64,000 nucleotides of DNA from JBFMFR01 sp040752025. Lineage in GTDB: Bacteria > Chloroflexota > Anaerolineae > Anaerolineales > UBA4823. The translations under genes and the position numbers were made by a program. The notes below the pieces were generated by a model. It was not told the origin of the DNA. It saw only the letters and a program-made list of their open reading frames with translations, and did no database searches. Positions 17,199-25,898 of this stretch are shown here, piece by piece (within the stretch, counting starts at the first letter, position 1; each line of letters begins with the position of its first letter). The stretch lies in the NCBI GenBank assembly GCA_040752025.1, contig JBFMFR010000035.1, forward strand, positions 10,995-74,994, given 5' to 3'.

Positions 17199-17657
17199 AT
17201 GAGTTCCTCTGAAAAGAAAACCACCCTGGTTTGGAGCGGGATGCGCGTGCAGGTCGAAATCCTGTACGAGGAAGGCCCGGAGCAGATGACTCTGGTGATC
17301 GTGCCGGATGCCCAGGCGGATTTCAGCCGGGGTTTGCTGGGCGAGGGCACCCCCCTGGCCAAAGCGCTGCTCGGACAGCCGGTGGGCGGGCGCGTGCCTT
17401 ACCACCAGGGCGATGCACGCTGGGTGCGCATCCTGGCTGCTGGTCCGGCGGAAGAGACCCCCGGCACACTGGTCGCCGCCGAACGCCAGGAGCGCTTGCG
17501 CCGCAACCTGGAGCAGATCGACCGCACCAATGCGATCGTTTTTGCCTCATCCTTCAGCGGCAAGTGGGGTGATTACGATCCGCAGGGCATCGAGAACTGG
17601 GAGAAGCAAGACGCCCCGGAGGATGACCAGCCTGGACAGCAGAAGGCTGAAGGCTGA
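17199..17657 (+). CDS. GreA/GreB C-terminal-domain-like protein
   Basis: This 152-residue protein resembles the FKBP-like C-terminal domain of transcript-cleavage factors. The stretch LGEGTPLAKALLGQPVGGRVPY corresponds to the 'S/T-P-hydrophobic-A-L-L-G-K-x-x-G-D' loop of GreA/GreB. The N-terminal coiled coil that enters the RNA polymerase channel is absent, so it is not a functional Gre factor. Stand-alone versions exist as nucleoside-diphosphate-kinase regulator-like or Rnk-like proteins. The basic/acidic C-terminal tail is unstructured. It starts 8 bp after the lipoprotein gene and may be co-transcribed. Confidence 0.6.
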   Translation: MSSSEKKTTLVWSGMRVQVEILYEEGPEQMTLVIVPDAQADFSRGLLGEGTPLAKALLGQPVGGRVPYHQGDARWVRILAAGPAEETPGTLVAAERQERLRRNLEQIDRTNAIVFASSFSGKWGDYDPQGIENWEKQDAPEDDQPGQQKAEG

Positions 17658-17658
17658 T

Positions 17659-19005
17659 TCAGGGTACGATGCCCCAGATCTGGATTTCCCAGTTGGGGGT
17701 GCCGCGGTATTCGGTGCGATGGACGGCCAGGTAGCGCCCTTCGGGGGAAAAAGCCAGGTGGTTGACGCTGCCGATCAGATCCAATTCTTTTACCACCCAG
17801 CCTGTGGACGATTCGGTCAGGAAAAGTTTCCCGTTCAGGTTGCCGCTGGCCAGCAGGCGGCTGTCGGCCGAAAAGGAGGCGCAGTCGTGCTCCTGGTAGG
17901 TGATGTACTGGTACCACTGAAAGTTCAACTCGCCGCCGCTCGTGGCGAGTACGTTCACCTTGCTGGGCGTTGTAGCTGCCAGCAACTGGCTGTCGGGCGA
18001 GAAGACCGCGCCCAATTGGGCTTCGTCGGCCAGGTAGGTGCTCAAGAGCCTCCAATCGGATGTGCTCCACAGGCGAATGGTGTGATCGCGTGAGGCGGTG
18101 GCCAGGTACTGCCCGTCCGGGGAGAATTCTACATCGGTGACTGCATCTGGGTGTACCGGGATCGTGCGCAACAAATTCCAATCCGGCGACTGCCAGATTT
18201 TTACGGTGTGGTCTTCGGAGCCTGAAGCCAGGTACTGCCCATCTGGTGAAAACGACAGCCCGTACACCAGGTTATTGTGACCGCGCAGTCTATGCGATGG
18301 GTGGCCATTGGCTGCCTGCCACAAGCGTACGCTTACATCGTTATCACCGGTGGCGAAGGTTTGCCCGTCTGGCGAAAAAGCCAGGGTATTCTGCATGAGG
18401 CCATATTCATCTGCGGTGAAAGTGCTCTGGAGGGATAGATCGGGGACGGTGTAGATATTCACTCCGGCGGCAGTTTGCCCGCGGGCCTGCTCGGTTTGCC
18501 ACAGGATCGCCAGGCGTTCTCCGCCTGGGAGCCAGAGCATTTCTTCGACCCACAAGCCTACATCAATGATGCCCAGCATTTGCAGGCGTTCGAGGTTCTC
18601 GATGGTGATGGGTTCTTGCGCAAACGGCAAGGGGGTGCCGGCCTGGACTGGCAGGGCCAGGGTGGGGCTGGGAGCAGGAGTCTGGCTGGGTGGGTATGTT
18701 GGGGTATAAGAGGGGAGAGTGGTTTGGGTGGCAGTGGCGGCAGGTGTGTTGGTGGAGGTGCTGATAGGCGGGACCGTAGGGGAAAGCGGGCGATCTGTGC
18801 TGGTGGGCGCGGCTGGGAGGGTAGGTGTGACCTGGCGGCTGGCCTCGGGCCGGAATGCACCGTTGTTGCGAGAAATGGATAACAGCCCGGCTATTAAGGC
18901 GAACAAAGCCAGGGTTGCCATCCAGTGCCAGGAGCGCGGGCGGATGCGCTTGGAGATGTCCTCATCCTGTGCGGCTGTCGCTGAGTCGGTTTGATCTTGA
19001 GTCAT
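17659..19005 (-). CDS. Membrane-anchored WD40-repeat protein
   Basis: This 448-residue protein has a charged N-terminus, one transmembrane helix at about residues 29-45, a Thr/Pro-rich linker to about 115, and a C-terminal WD40 propeller. The repeats are clear: LAFSPDGQTFATGDNDVSVRLW, LSFSPDGQYLASGSEDHTVKIW and VEFSPDGQYLATASRDHTIRLW, with further degenerate blades up to EIQIWGIVP. The topology predicts an extracellular propeller. It probably binds a protein or surface partner; there is no enzyme motif. It is convergent with the preceding gene, with only 1 bp between stops. Confidence 0.8.
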   Translation of the reverse strand: MTQDQTDSATAAQDEDISKRIRPRSWHWMATLALFALIAGLLSISRNNGAFRPEASRQVTPTLPAAPTSTDRPLSPTVPPISTSTNTPAATATQTTLPSYTPTYPPSQTPAPSPTLALPVQAGTPLPFAQEPITIENLERLQMLGIIDVGLWVEEMLWLPGGERLAILWQTEQARGQTAAGVNIYTVPDLSLQSTFTADEYGLMQNTLAFSPDGQTFATGDNDVSVRLWQAANGHPSHRLRGHNNLVYGLSFSPDGQYLASGSEDHTVKIWQSPDWNLLRTIPVHPDAVTDVEFSPDGQYLATASRDHTIRLWSTSDWRLLSTYLADEAQLGAVFSPDSQLLAATTPSKVNVLATSGGELNFQWYQYITYQEHDCASFSADSRLLASGNLNGKLFLTESSTGWVVKELDLIGSVNHLAFSPEGRYLAVHRTEYRGTPNWEIQIWGIVP

Positions 19006-19067
19006 GGCAATTCACATGTGCCGTTATTTTACCCCGATTTCAGCGGTGTGCCATAAATATGGTGTAA

Positions 19068-19096
19068 GTAGGGGCGGCTCCAAGAGCCGCCCCTAC
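19068..19096. repeat. REP-like perfect hairpin element
   Basis: GTAGGGGCGGCTC (19068-19080) and its exact complement (19084-19096) flank a 3-nt loop. It lies in the 102-bp gap between two minus-strand genes. GTAGGGGC-type palindromes are, from memory, common dispersed intergenic elements in bacteria that carry RAYT transposases. A second copy was not found in this window. Confidence 0.55.
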
Positions 19097-19107
19097 GGTT
19101 CACGTTT

Positions 19108-20277
19108 CTATTGGGCTTCCAGGAATTGTACCTCGACGCTCATGCCGGCGCGCAGGTTGGGCAAGGAGATGTCCAGGTCGATGGTTGTCTTGTAGACAAC
19201 GTCGCCGCCAAGGGTATCGGCCAGGGGGGCGATAAGGCTGACGCGCCCGGGGAGGGTCTGGTTGAGAGCCTCGATGAAGACGGTGACGGGCTGGCCGATG
19301 GAAACGCCAGGGATGTCACGCTCACTCAGATCGGTGGTCTCGACGCGCAGGTGCGCCAAATCAGCCAGGGCCAGGACGATCTGTCCAGGGGTGACCCATT
19401 CGCCGCGATGCGTGTTGAGGAGGGTGACGACGCCGTCGAAGGGGGCGAGGATGGTCAGGTGGCCCAGGGCTGCCTGGGCGGCGGAAAGCTGTGTCTGGGC
19501 GTTCGATACCCGGGCATTGGCCAGGCGCACCTGATCCGGATCGGGGCCGGCGCTGTAGATCTCGTAATCGTGCTGCGCCTGGGCCAGTTGCGACTCGGCG
19601 ACTTGCAGATCGTACTCATATTGCAAGCGCCGGACGGCGGTGTTGTAATCCGATTGAGCCTCGTCCAGGGCTTCTTTCAGGTCCTGGCGGGTTGGGTCGC
19701 CTGAGGGACGGCTTTTGACGGCCTCGAAGGCGCGGCGGGCCTCGTCCAGGCGCTGTTTCATCAGGTTGAGAGCGGTTACGGCATCCAGGCTGGCCTGGCC
19801 GGGAGGGATGGTGAAGTTGTCCAGGATGTACTGGGCGTTCTTGACGGCCTGGGCATAGGTGACGATAGCCTGCATGGCCTGGACTCGGGCGGTTTCAGCC
19901 TGGGTATCCAGGTCTTTGAGGGCCTGCTGAGTCAACTCCAGTTCGAACTGGGCGGCGCTGATGGCAGCTTGCAGGCTCTCCTGGCCTTCCAGTTGGACCA
20001 ACGTTTGGCCAGCCTGGACGGTATCACCAACGGCAACATCTACCGCGGCGACCGTGCCGGCCAGGGAGGCGGCGAGTTGGGCCTGCTGGGCAGGAGCGAT
20101 CACGCCAGAGGCAACCAGGCCCGATGAAACTCCCGAGGAGGTTGGGGCGCTGGGCGTTGTGGCGTTCCCGCTGCCCAGGACGACCGTCGGCAGGGCAGTG
20201 GGAGTAGATCCAGGAAGGGCGCTGCAGCCAGCCAGCGCCAGGAGGGTGAGGGACACCCACAGGGTCTTGAACTTCAT
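19108..20277 (-). CDS. MacA-like periplasmic adaptor lipoprotein
   Basis: A 389-residue membrane-fusion (HlyD/MacA-type) protein with lipobox LALAGC and then a low-complexity linker. The order is: biotinyl-lipoyl half (AGTVAAVDVAVGDTVQAGQTLV), a long alpha-helical hairpin of about 150 residues rich in Ala, Gln and Glu, the second lipoyl half (LGHLTILAPFDGVVTLLNTHRGEWV), and a beta-barrel domain. It links the ABC permeases to an export path or, in a monoderm, to the cell wall. It starts 1 bp after the ATPase gene stop and is the last gene of the operon. The substrate is unknown. Confidence 0.85.
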   Translation of the reverse strand: MKFKTLWVSLTLLALAGCSALPGSTPTALPTVVLGSGNATTPSAPTSSGVSSGLVASGVIAPAQQAQLAASLAGTVAAVDVAVGDTVQAGQTLVQLEGQESLQAAISAAQFELELTQQALKDLDTQAETARVQAMQAIVTYAQAVKNAQYILDNFTIPPGQASLDAVTALNLMKQRLDEARRAFEAVKSRPSGDPTRQDLKEALDEAQSDYNTAVRRLQYEYDLQVAESQLAQAQHDYEIYSAGPDPDQVRLANARVSNAQTQLSAAQAALGHLTILAPFDGVVTLLNTHRGEWVTPGQIVLALADLAHLRVETTDLSERDIPGVSIGQPVTVFIEALNQTLPGRVSLIAPLADTLGGDVVYKTTIDLDISLPNLRAGMSVEVQFLEAQ

Positions 20278-20278
20278 A

Positions 20279-20983
20279 CTATCCTTCCAGATTGATGGGC
20301 TCGTTAGCGCCGTTCTCGGCGACGACTCCGTCGCGCAGGGTGATGATGCGCCGGGCGTACTGGATGACGCGCGGGTCGTGGGTGGCAAACACGAAGGTAA
20401 CACCGGTCTCCTGGTTGAGACGGGTCATGATCTCCATGATCTGCTTGCCGTTGGGCGTGTCGAGGTTAGCGGTGGGTTCATCCGCCAGGATCAGTGCCGG
20501 GCGGGTGGCCAGGGAGCGAGCGATGGCGACGCGCTGCTGCTCGCCGCCGCTCAACTGGTCGGGGCGATGGCCGGCGCGGTCGCTCAGGTCAACCGCCTCG
20601 AGGAGTTCCATAACACGCTGGCGGCGCTCGGCGGCGTGTTGCCCGATGAGCAGCAGCGGCATTTCCACGTTTTCGTAAGCGGTGAGGGTGGGGATCAGGG
20701 CAAAGAACTGGAAGATGAAGCCGATGGTGCCGCGGCGCATATCGGCGCGCTGGTTGCGGTTGAGCTTGCTGACATCTTTGCCATTGATGTAGATCTTGCC
20801 GCTGCTAGGCTGGTCCAGGCAGCCGATCAATTGCAGCAGGGTGGTCTTGCCCGAGCCGGAGGGTCCGACCAGGGCGGTGAATTCGCCGTTTTCGATAGAA
20901 AGACTGACGCCGCGCAAGGCTTTGGTCTCGACTTTGCCAATCTTGTAGGTACGGGTAATGTTTTCGATCTTAGTGACTTCCAT
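20279..20983 (-). CDS. ABC transporter ATP-binding protein, MacB/LolD type
   Basis: A 234-residue ABC ATPase starting at ATG 20983 with an AAGGAG site. Walker A (GPSGSGKTTLL), Q-loop (IGFIFQFFALIPTLTAYENVEMPL), signature LSGGEQQRVAIARSLA, Walker B (LILADEPTANLD) and H-loop (FATHD) are all intact. The LolD/MacB-type sequence and neighbouring FtsX permeases indicate a mechanotransmission-type exporter or lipoprotein/antibiotic efflux pump. It belongs to an operon running TetR, permease, permease, ATPase, adaptor. Confidence 0.92.
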   Translation of the reverse strand: MEVTKIENITRTYKIGKVETKALRGVSLSIENGEFTALVGPSGSGKTTLLQLIGCLDQPSSGKIYINGKDVSKLNRNQRADMRRGTIGFIFQFFALIPTLTAYENVEMPLLLIGQHAAERRQRVMELLEAVDLSDRAGHRPDQLSGGEQQRVAIARSLATRPALILADEPTANLDTPNGKQIMEIMTRLNQETGVTFVFATHDPRVIQYARRIITLRDGVVAENGANEPINLEG

Positions 20984-20999
20984 TGTGTTCTCCTTGCGC

Positions 21000-22235
21000 T
21001 TATTTACTGCTGTGCAGCGCTTCGACAGGTTCCAGGTTGGCGGCCAGCAGCGCCGGGTAGATGGCGGCCAGCAGGCTGATGACAAAAGCCAAGATAGTCA
21101 GGTTGAGCGTGTCTTGGAAAGTGAGGTAGGCGTGAATCCGCTCGCCGATCAGCAAGCCGGATGCGCTCATACCCAAATCTCCAATGTAGAAACCGTAACG
21201 GGTAGCATACAACGAGAGCAAGACGCCCAGGGGCAGGCCGATGAGGATGCCGCCCAGGGCCAGCAGGCCGGATTCGGCGAAGAAGAGGGCCATGATGCGC
21301 CTGCCTTTCATGCCGATAGCAGCCAGGATGCCGATCTCGCGCGTGCGCTCGAAGACGGCCATGACAAGCGTGTTGACGATCACCGTGGCGGTGATAGCCA
21401 GAACGATCAGATAAAGCAGATAGATGTAAGCATTGGCCATCTGTTCGAATTGAAGGATCAGTTCGTTCATCTGCTGCCAGGTTTTCACCTCGTACTGGCT
21501 GGATTGCAAGGCGGCTACCACGGCGTCTGTCTGATCCTGGTTGTTGAGCAGGACAAAGATGGTGCTGGCGTGACCTTCGGTGCGGGTGATGGCCTGGGCT
21601 TTAGCGAGGGGAATGAAAACGGTACTTTCATCGTAGCCGGGGGTACGGGTGGTGTAAATGCCGAGCACGGTGAAACCCTGTTCGTCCACATCGCCGTTGG
21701 AGGTGTTGGCCAGCAGGCTGACTTTATCGCCCACGTTGACGTGCAATTTGTTGGCCAGGGGATAGCCAATGAGCAGGCCTTCACGGTCATCGGCGCTGAG
21801 GAATTCTCCTTCGAGCAAACCATCCCGGAAGGGATCGTTGGCTGCAGAAGGCGGATCGATCCCGATGACACGCACAGCCAGAGATTGATCGCTTGCAGAA
21901 AGGATGCCATTGGCGAACAGGCGCGGCGTGGCGACTTTCACGGGCGGCAGTGCAGCAATCTGGGCGGCGATTTGCTCAGGATTCTCAACCAGATCTTCCC
22001 AGGCCAGGCTGCTTTTGTTTTCCTCGTAGTTCTTCGACCGTACTTGCAAGTGGCCGCTTTGCAGTTTGATGCTCAAATCCAGGGCCCCGCGCATTTCGCC
22101 TTCAACGAAAGCGGCCATGAAGATCAGCAAAGCCAGGCCGATGCCCAACGCCAGGGCCGAGAAGAAGGAGCGGCGGCGGTTACGCCCCAGGTTACGAATT
22201 GCCATTTTAAAGAGTTGTATCATCGCAGGCCTCAT
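21000..22235 (-). CDS. ABC permease, FtsX/MacB family (second)
   Basis: A 411-residue protein with the FtsX architecture: one N-terminal helix (residues ~25-45) after a basic patch NLGRNRRRS, a large extracytoplasmic domain of about 220 residues, then three C-terminal helices and a short tail. The motif VFERTREIGILAAIGMKGRRI is diagnostic of the permease domain. The ATG at 22235 overlaps the TGA of the upstream permease (ATGA), so translation is coupled. Two different permeases suggest a heterodimer. Confidence 0.88.
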   Translation of the reverse strand: MRPAMIQLFKMAIRNLGRNRRRSFFSALALGIGLALLIFMAAFVEGEMRGALDLSIKLQSGHLQVRSKNYEENKSSLAWEDLVENPEQIAAQIAALPPVKVATPRLFANGILSASDQSLAVRVIGIDPPSAANDPFRDGLLEGEFLSADDREGLLIGYPLANKLHVNVGDKVSLLANTSNGDVDEQGFTVLGIYTTRTPGYDESTVFIPLAKAQAITRTEGHASTIFVLLNNQDQTDAVVAALQSSQYEVKTWQQMNELILQFEQMANAYIYLLYLIVLAITATVIVNTLVMAVFERTREIGILAAIGMKGRRIMALFFAESGLLALGGILIGLPLGVLLSLYATRYGFYIGDLGMSASGLLIGERIHAYLTFQDTLNLTILAFVISLLAAIYPALLAANLEPVEALHSSK

Positions 22236-23461
22236 ACATAGTGCAGCGCTTCAGCAGGCTCGTTATGAGCGGCTTCGCGCGCCGGGTAGAAAGCGGCCAG
22301 AACAGCGATGATGATCGCCGTCAGGGCACGCTGGGGCAGGTGCTCTAGCCCCAGGGTAGGATAGACGCGCCCGCTGATCAAGGCCATATACTCGGTGATC
22401 GAGGCGAACTGGCTATAATCCAACCCGACTCGTCCAAGTAAGAAGTTGAAGAGCATTCCCAGGGCAGCCCCAAAGGCTACACCTATCAGCCCCATCAGAG
22501 CCCCCTCCAGGATGAAGAGGATCGATATCTGGCGTGGTTTCAGACCCAGGGCGCCCAAGACGCCGATCTCGCGAGTGCGTTCGTATACGGCCATGAGCAG
22601 CAGGTTGAGGATGCCAATGCCAGCGATGGCCAGCATGATCACGCCGAAAACGTTCATGACACTACTCTTGGTCTGGATGGTGGCTTGTAGCTCAGGAAAA
22701 TTGTTCTGCCAGGAGGTCAGCTCGTAGCCGGGGAGTAAGGGCTCTAAAGCGGCGATAACAGCCGTTTCTTGCCCGAGCTGCTTCAACGTGATGACCACTT
22801 CGGTGGACTGGCTGCTCAGGCCGTATAAATCCTGGGCCTCGGCCAGGGTGATGTAGATGGAGCGTTTTTCGATATCGGGCATGCCGACATCGTAGATGCC
22901 CACCACGGTCATGGTGCGTTGGCGCATCTGTTCGTGGGTGGCGCGCCCGACCAGGGTAATACGGTCGTTAATGGTGACATCCATGGCGTCGGCCAGGCCC
23001 CTTCCGATGAAAACCATATCCTGATCGCCAGTTTCCAGATAGCGGCCATCCGTGATGTGCTGGGCAAGCAGGCTGATGGCCTGCTCCTGCTCGGGTTCGA
23101 TGGCCACGATGGTAGCGCCAAAAGCGCCTTCGCGGCTGGTGGCCATGCCGCCAGTGTTGATGCGGCGTGTGGCCGCCAGCACCTGGGGTTGGGCCAGGGC
23201 GGCATCGATGACTGCCTGGTCGTTTTTCAACGGCAAAAGCGGATTTTGCCCGCTTTCCAGGTGGTAGCCTTCAGTGTGCACCTGGATATTGCCGCCCAGG
23301 ACCTGGATGGCGTTGCCGTAGATGGCCTGCTCGAAGCCGACGATCATTCCATCATACATCATCATCATGGATAGGGTCAGGCCAATGGCCAGGACGACGA
23401 TCAGGGTACGGCGGCGGTGCCGCCAGACGTTGCGCCATGCCAGGCGCAGGTATAGCATCAT
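22232..23461 (-). CDS. ABC permease, FtsX/MacB family (first)
   Basis: A 409-residue partner of the next permease, with the same layout: WRNVWRHRRRTLIVVLAIGL N-terminal helix, an extracellular domain, then three helices with YERTREIGVLGALGLKPRQI. ATG 23461 is preceded by AGGAG and is preferred over the upstream codon at 23479. It begins 77 bp after the TetR gene, probably on the same transcript. Confidence 0.88.
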   Translation of the reverse strand: MMLYLRLAWRNVWRHRRRTLIVVLAIGLTLSMMMMYDGMIVGFEQAIYGNAIQVLGGNIQVHTEGYHLESGQNPLLPLKNDQAVIDAALAQPQVLAATRRINTGGMATSREGAFGATIVAIEPEQEQAISLLAQHITDGRYLETGDQDMVFIGRGLADAMDVTINDRITLVGRATHEQMRQRTMTVVGIYDVGMPDIEKRSIYITLAEAQDLYGLSSQSTEVVITLKQLGQETAVIAALEPLLPGYELTSWQNNFPELQATIQTKSSVMNVFGVIMLAIAGIGILNLLLMAVYERTREIGVLGALGLKPRQISILFILEGALMGLIGVAFGAALGMLFNFLLGRVGLDYSQFASITEYMALISGRVYPTLGLEHLPQRALTAIIIAVLAAFYPAREAAHNEPAEALHYV

Positions 23462-23538
23462 GTGGGACACTCCTATCAATCAATAAGCTCACGTGTGAAC
23501 GTGGTTAGCACAATGTTCTGCCCAGGTCTACTGGATGG

Positions 23539-24246
23539 TCAGGGTGATCTGGTCGGAGTTGGCGGCGGTATCCACTCCTTGAGAGTTTCCAGGTCGAAGA
23601 GATGTAATGAATTGGAAGGCGCGCCGAGGACGCGTTCCAGGGCATCGGTGTAGGCGGCCAAGGTATCCTGGAAGGCTTGCAGGGTATTTTGACTGGCTTC
23701 AGGGGTCATGAGCATGCGTGCCAGGGCATCCCCCAGGTTTTGCATCAGCGACAGAACCACCTCGCCGACCTGATTGGGGAAGGGCGAGGCGAAGACGCCT
23801 TGCTGAATGCCCTGCTGGATCACACCTGTCAACATGGGGGTGAATTCGGCGAGGATGCGGGTTTGCATCTTCTGGCGCACGACCAGGTTGTCATCTGAGT
23901 ACCAGGCGTACAACAAGGCCATCAAGTAGGCTTTTTGAGCGGTCTTCCAGCGCGCCAGGGTGGAAAAGTACACTTCGAGTTTTTCCAGAGGCGGCAGGTT
24001 AGAATCATTGAGGATCGGGTCGATGACCTGTTGGGCTTCTTCCACCATGCGCTCGATCAGGGCTTCCAGCAAGGCCTGTTTCGAGCTGAAGTAATGGTAA
24101 AAAGCCCCCTTGGAGATGCCAAGCTCATCGAGGAGATGTTGGATGCTGGTTTGTTCATAACCCTGGGTGAAGATCAGGCGCTGGGCAACATCCAGGATTT
24201 CGTTACGCCTCACGGCGTATTGTTCTTCTTTGACAGCGCGGGCCAT
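23539..24246 (-). CDS. TetR-family repressor of the exporter operon
   Basis: A 235-residue TetR/AcrR regulator. The N-terminal helix-turn-helix is clear (ILDVAQRLIFTQGYEQTSIQHLLDELGISKGAFYHYFSSKQAL, residues ~17-60). The C-terminal ligand and dimer domain is helical and unassigned. ATG 24246 lies 19 bp from a typical TetR palindrome at 24265-24283, so autorepression is likely. Being first in the exporter operon, it should control export in response to a toxic substrate. Confidence 0.88.
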   Translation of the reverse strand: MARAVKEEQYAVRRNEILDVAQRLIFTQGYEQTSIQHLLDELGISKGAFYHYFSSKQALLEALIERMVEEAQQVIDPILNDSNLPPLEKLEVYFSTLARWKTAQKAYLMALLYAWYSDDNLVVRQKMQTRILAEFTPMLTGVIQQGIQQGVFASPFPNQVGEVVLSLMQNLGDALARMLMTPEASQNTLQAFQDTLAAYTDALERVLGAPSNSLHLFDLETLKEWIPPPTPTRSP

Positions 24247-24264
24247 GTCGTTTCTCTTTGTTAA

Positions 24265-24283
24265 TAAACCGACCGTCGGTTTA
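24265..24283. promoter_or_regulatory. TetR operator palindrome
   Basis: TAAACCGA-CCG-TCGGTTTA is a perfect inverted repeat with 8-bp arms and a 3-bp centre, matching the common AcrR/TetR operator form. It lies between the TetR start (24246) and the divergent radical-SAM gene, and could affect both. Confidence 0.7.
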
Positions 24284-24344
24284 ATTGCAGGGGGCAGTAT
24301 ACTCCAGGATCTGGCGGCTGTCAATATGCGCGAGCATCCAGGTA

Positions 24345-24373
24345 TTGACATTCCCCGGCAGATGTGGGATAAG
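24345..24373 (+). promoter_or_regulatory. Promoter of the radical-SAM/DUF362 operon
   Basis: A consensus TTGACA (24345-24350) is followed after 17 bp by GATAAG (24368-24373), a 4/6 match to the -10 box. The predicted leader to ATG 24410 is about 30 nt and contains CAGGAG. Confidence 0.5.
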
Positions 24374-24409
24374 TGTAGGGAAAGCAGGTGTGTTTCCCAG
24401 GAGTTTGCC

Positions 24410-25888
24410 ATGAAAATTTTGCTGATCTATCCGGAGTTTCCCGACACGTTTTGGAGTTTCAAGCACGCGCTTAAATTCATTCACAAAGAGGCATCTCTGC
24501 CACCGCTGGGCCTGCTGACCGTGGCGGCGATGCTGCCCCAGGCCTGGGAGCAGCGCCTCGTGGACCTGAACACCGAAAAACTCACCGATAGACACCTGGC
24601 CTGGGCTGATTATGCCTTTATCAGTGCCATGGAAGTGCAGCGCGCTTCCACGCAACAGGCAATTGTGCGCTGCAAGGCGGCCGGGCTGAAGGTGGTGGTG
24701 GGTGGGCCGTTGTTTGCTAGTCAGGTGGAGCAGTTCGATGATGTGGATCACTTCATTTTGAACGAAGCTGAAGTGACTCTGCCGCCATTCTTGAAAGACC
24801 TGGAGCAGGGCTGCGCCAGGAGGGTGTACAGTTCAACGGCTTTTGCCGACATTCGCGAGACACCTGCGCCGCGCTGGGAACTGGCTAACCTGAAGCGCTA
24901 TGCCACAATGGCGATCCAATTCTCGCGCGGCTGTCCGTATAACTGCGAGTTCTGTAATGTCACGGTGCTCTTCGGCCACCGGCCGCGAGTGAAGAGCCCC
25001 AGGCAGGTGATCGAAGAGCTGGACACGCTTTACTCGCTCGGCTGGCGCGGCAATGTGTTCTTCGTGGATGATAATCTGATCGGCAACCGCAAGGTGCTCA
25101 AGGAAGAACTGCTGCCGGCCTTGATCGAATGGCGCAAGGGCAAGAGCGGCATGCCGTTCAACACCGAGGTCTCAATCAACATCGCTGACGACGAAGAACT
25201 GCTACGCCTGATGGCGGCGGCGGGTTTCGATACCGTATTCATTGGGATCGAAACACCGAACGATGAAAGCCTGGCTGAGTGTGGCAAGAAGCATAACCGC
25301 CAGCGTGACCTGATCGCGGATGTGAAGCGCATCCAAAGTCATGGCTTGCAGGTGCAGGGCGGGTTCATCATCGGCTTTGACAGCGATACGACTTCGATTT
25401 TCCAGCAGCAGATCGAGTTCATCCAGAAGAGTGGGATCGTGACGGCTATGGTGGGTTTGCTGCAAGCGCCGATTGGCACGCGGCTCTACGAGCGGCTGGC
25501 GGGTGAAGGGCGCTTGCGGGGCACGTCTACCGGTGATAACGTAGATGGGACAACCAATATCGTCCCCAAGATGGGCCTGGAAGCTCTCAACAAGGGCTAC
25601 CGGGCGGTAGTGCGTTACATCTACTCCCCAGAAAACTATTATGCCCGCGTCAAAACCTTCTTGCGTAACTATAAGCCGCCCGAGATCCGGGTGCCGATCG
25701 ATTTCTCGTATTTGATCGCCTTTTTCCGCTCCATTGTCCAACTGGGTATCGTGGAGCGGGAGCGGCTGCAATATTGGAAGCTCTTCGTGTGGACTCTGTT
25801 CCGCCGGCCGAGGCTGTTCCCGTTGGCGATCACTTTTACGATCTACGGATATCACTTCCGCCAGGTTTGCAATTTGCATATATCCTAA
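24410..25888 (+). CDS. B12-binding radical SAM protein with DUF4070
   Basis: A 492-residue enzyme starting at ATG 24410 with an AGGAG site. An N-terminal cobalamin-binding-like domain spans residues 1-~140. The radical SAM cluster motif is RGCPYNCEFCN (C175, C179, C182). The C-terminal ~130 residues look like DUF4070. This layout is shared with HpnP, the hopanoid C-2 methylase, and related HpnJ-like enzymes. The typical B12-lower-axial 'DxHxxG' is not evident, so cobalamin use is uncertain. The product is unknown. It forms an operon with the DUF362 ferredoxin-like gene 10 bp downstream, which could supply electrons. Confidence 0.8.
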   Translation: MKILLIYPEFPDTFWSFKHALKFIHKEASLPPLGLLTVAAMLPQAWEQRLVDLNTEKLTDRHLAWADYAFISAMEVQRASTQQAIVRCKAAGLKVVVGGPLFASQVEQFDDVDHFILNEAEVTLPPFLKDLEQGCARRVYSSTAFADIRETPAPRWELANLKRYATMAIQFSRGCPYNCEFCNVTVLFGHRPRVKSPRQVIEELDTLYSLGWRGNVFFVDDNLIGNRKVLKEELLPALIEWRKGKSGMPFNTEVSINIADDEELLRLMAAAGFDTVFIGIETPNDESLAECGKKHNRQRDLIADVKRIQSHGLQVQGGFIIGFDSDTTSIFQQQIEFIQKSGIVTAMVGLLQAPIGTRLYERLAGEGRLRGTSTGDNVDGTTNIVPKMGLEALNKGYRAVVRYIYSPENYYARVKTFLRNYKPPEIRVPIDFSYLIAFFRSIVQLGIVERERLQYWKLFVWTLFRRPRLFPLAITFTIYGYHFRQVCNLHIS

Positions 25889-25898
25889 GGAGTTCAAA

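Noticed and set aside
20958..22241. 427-codon plus-strand frame
   Set aside because: It mirrors the ABC permease and has Gln/Asp/His-rich composition with no recognisable motif.
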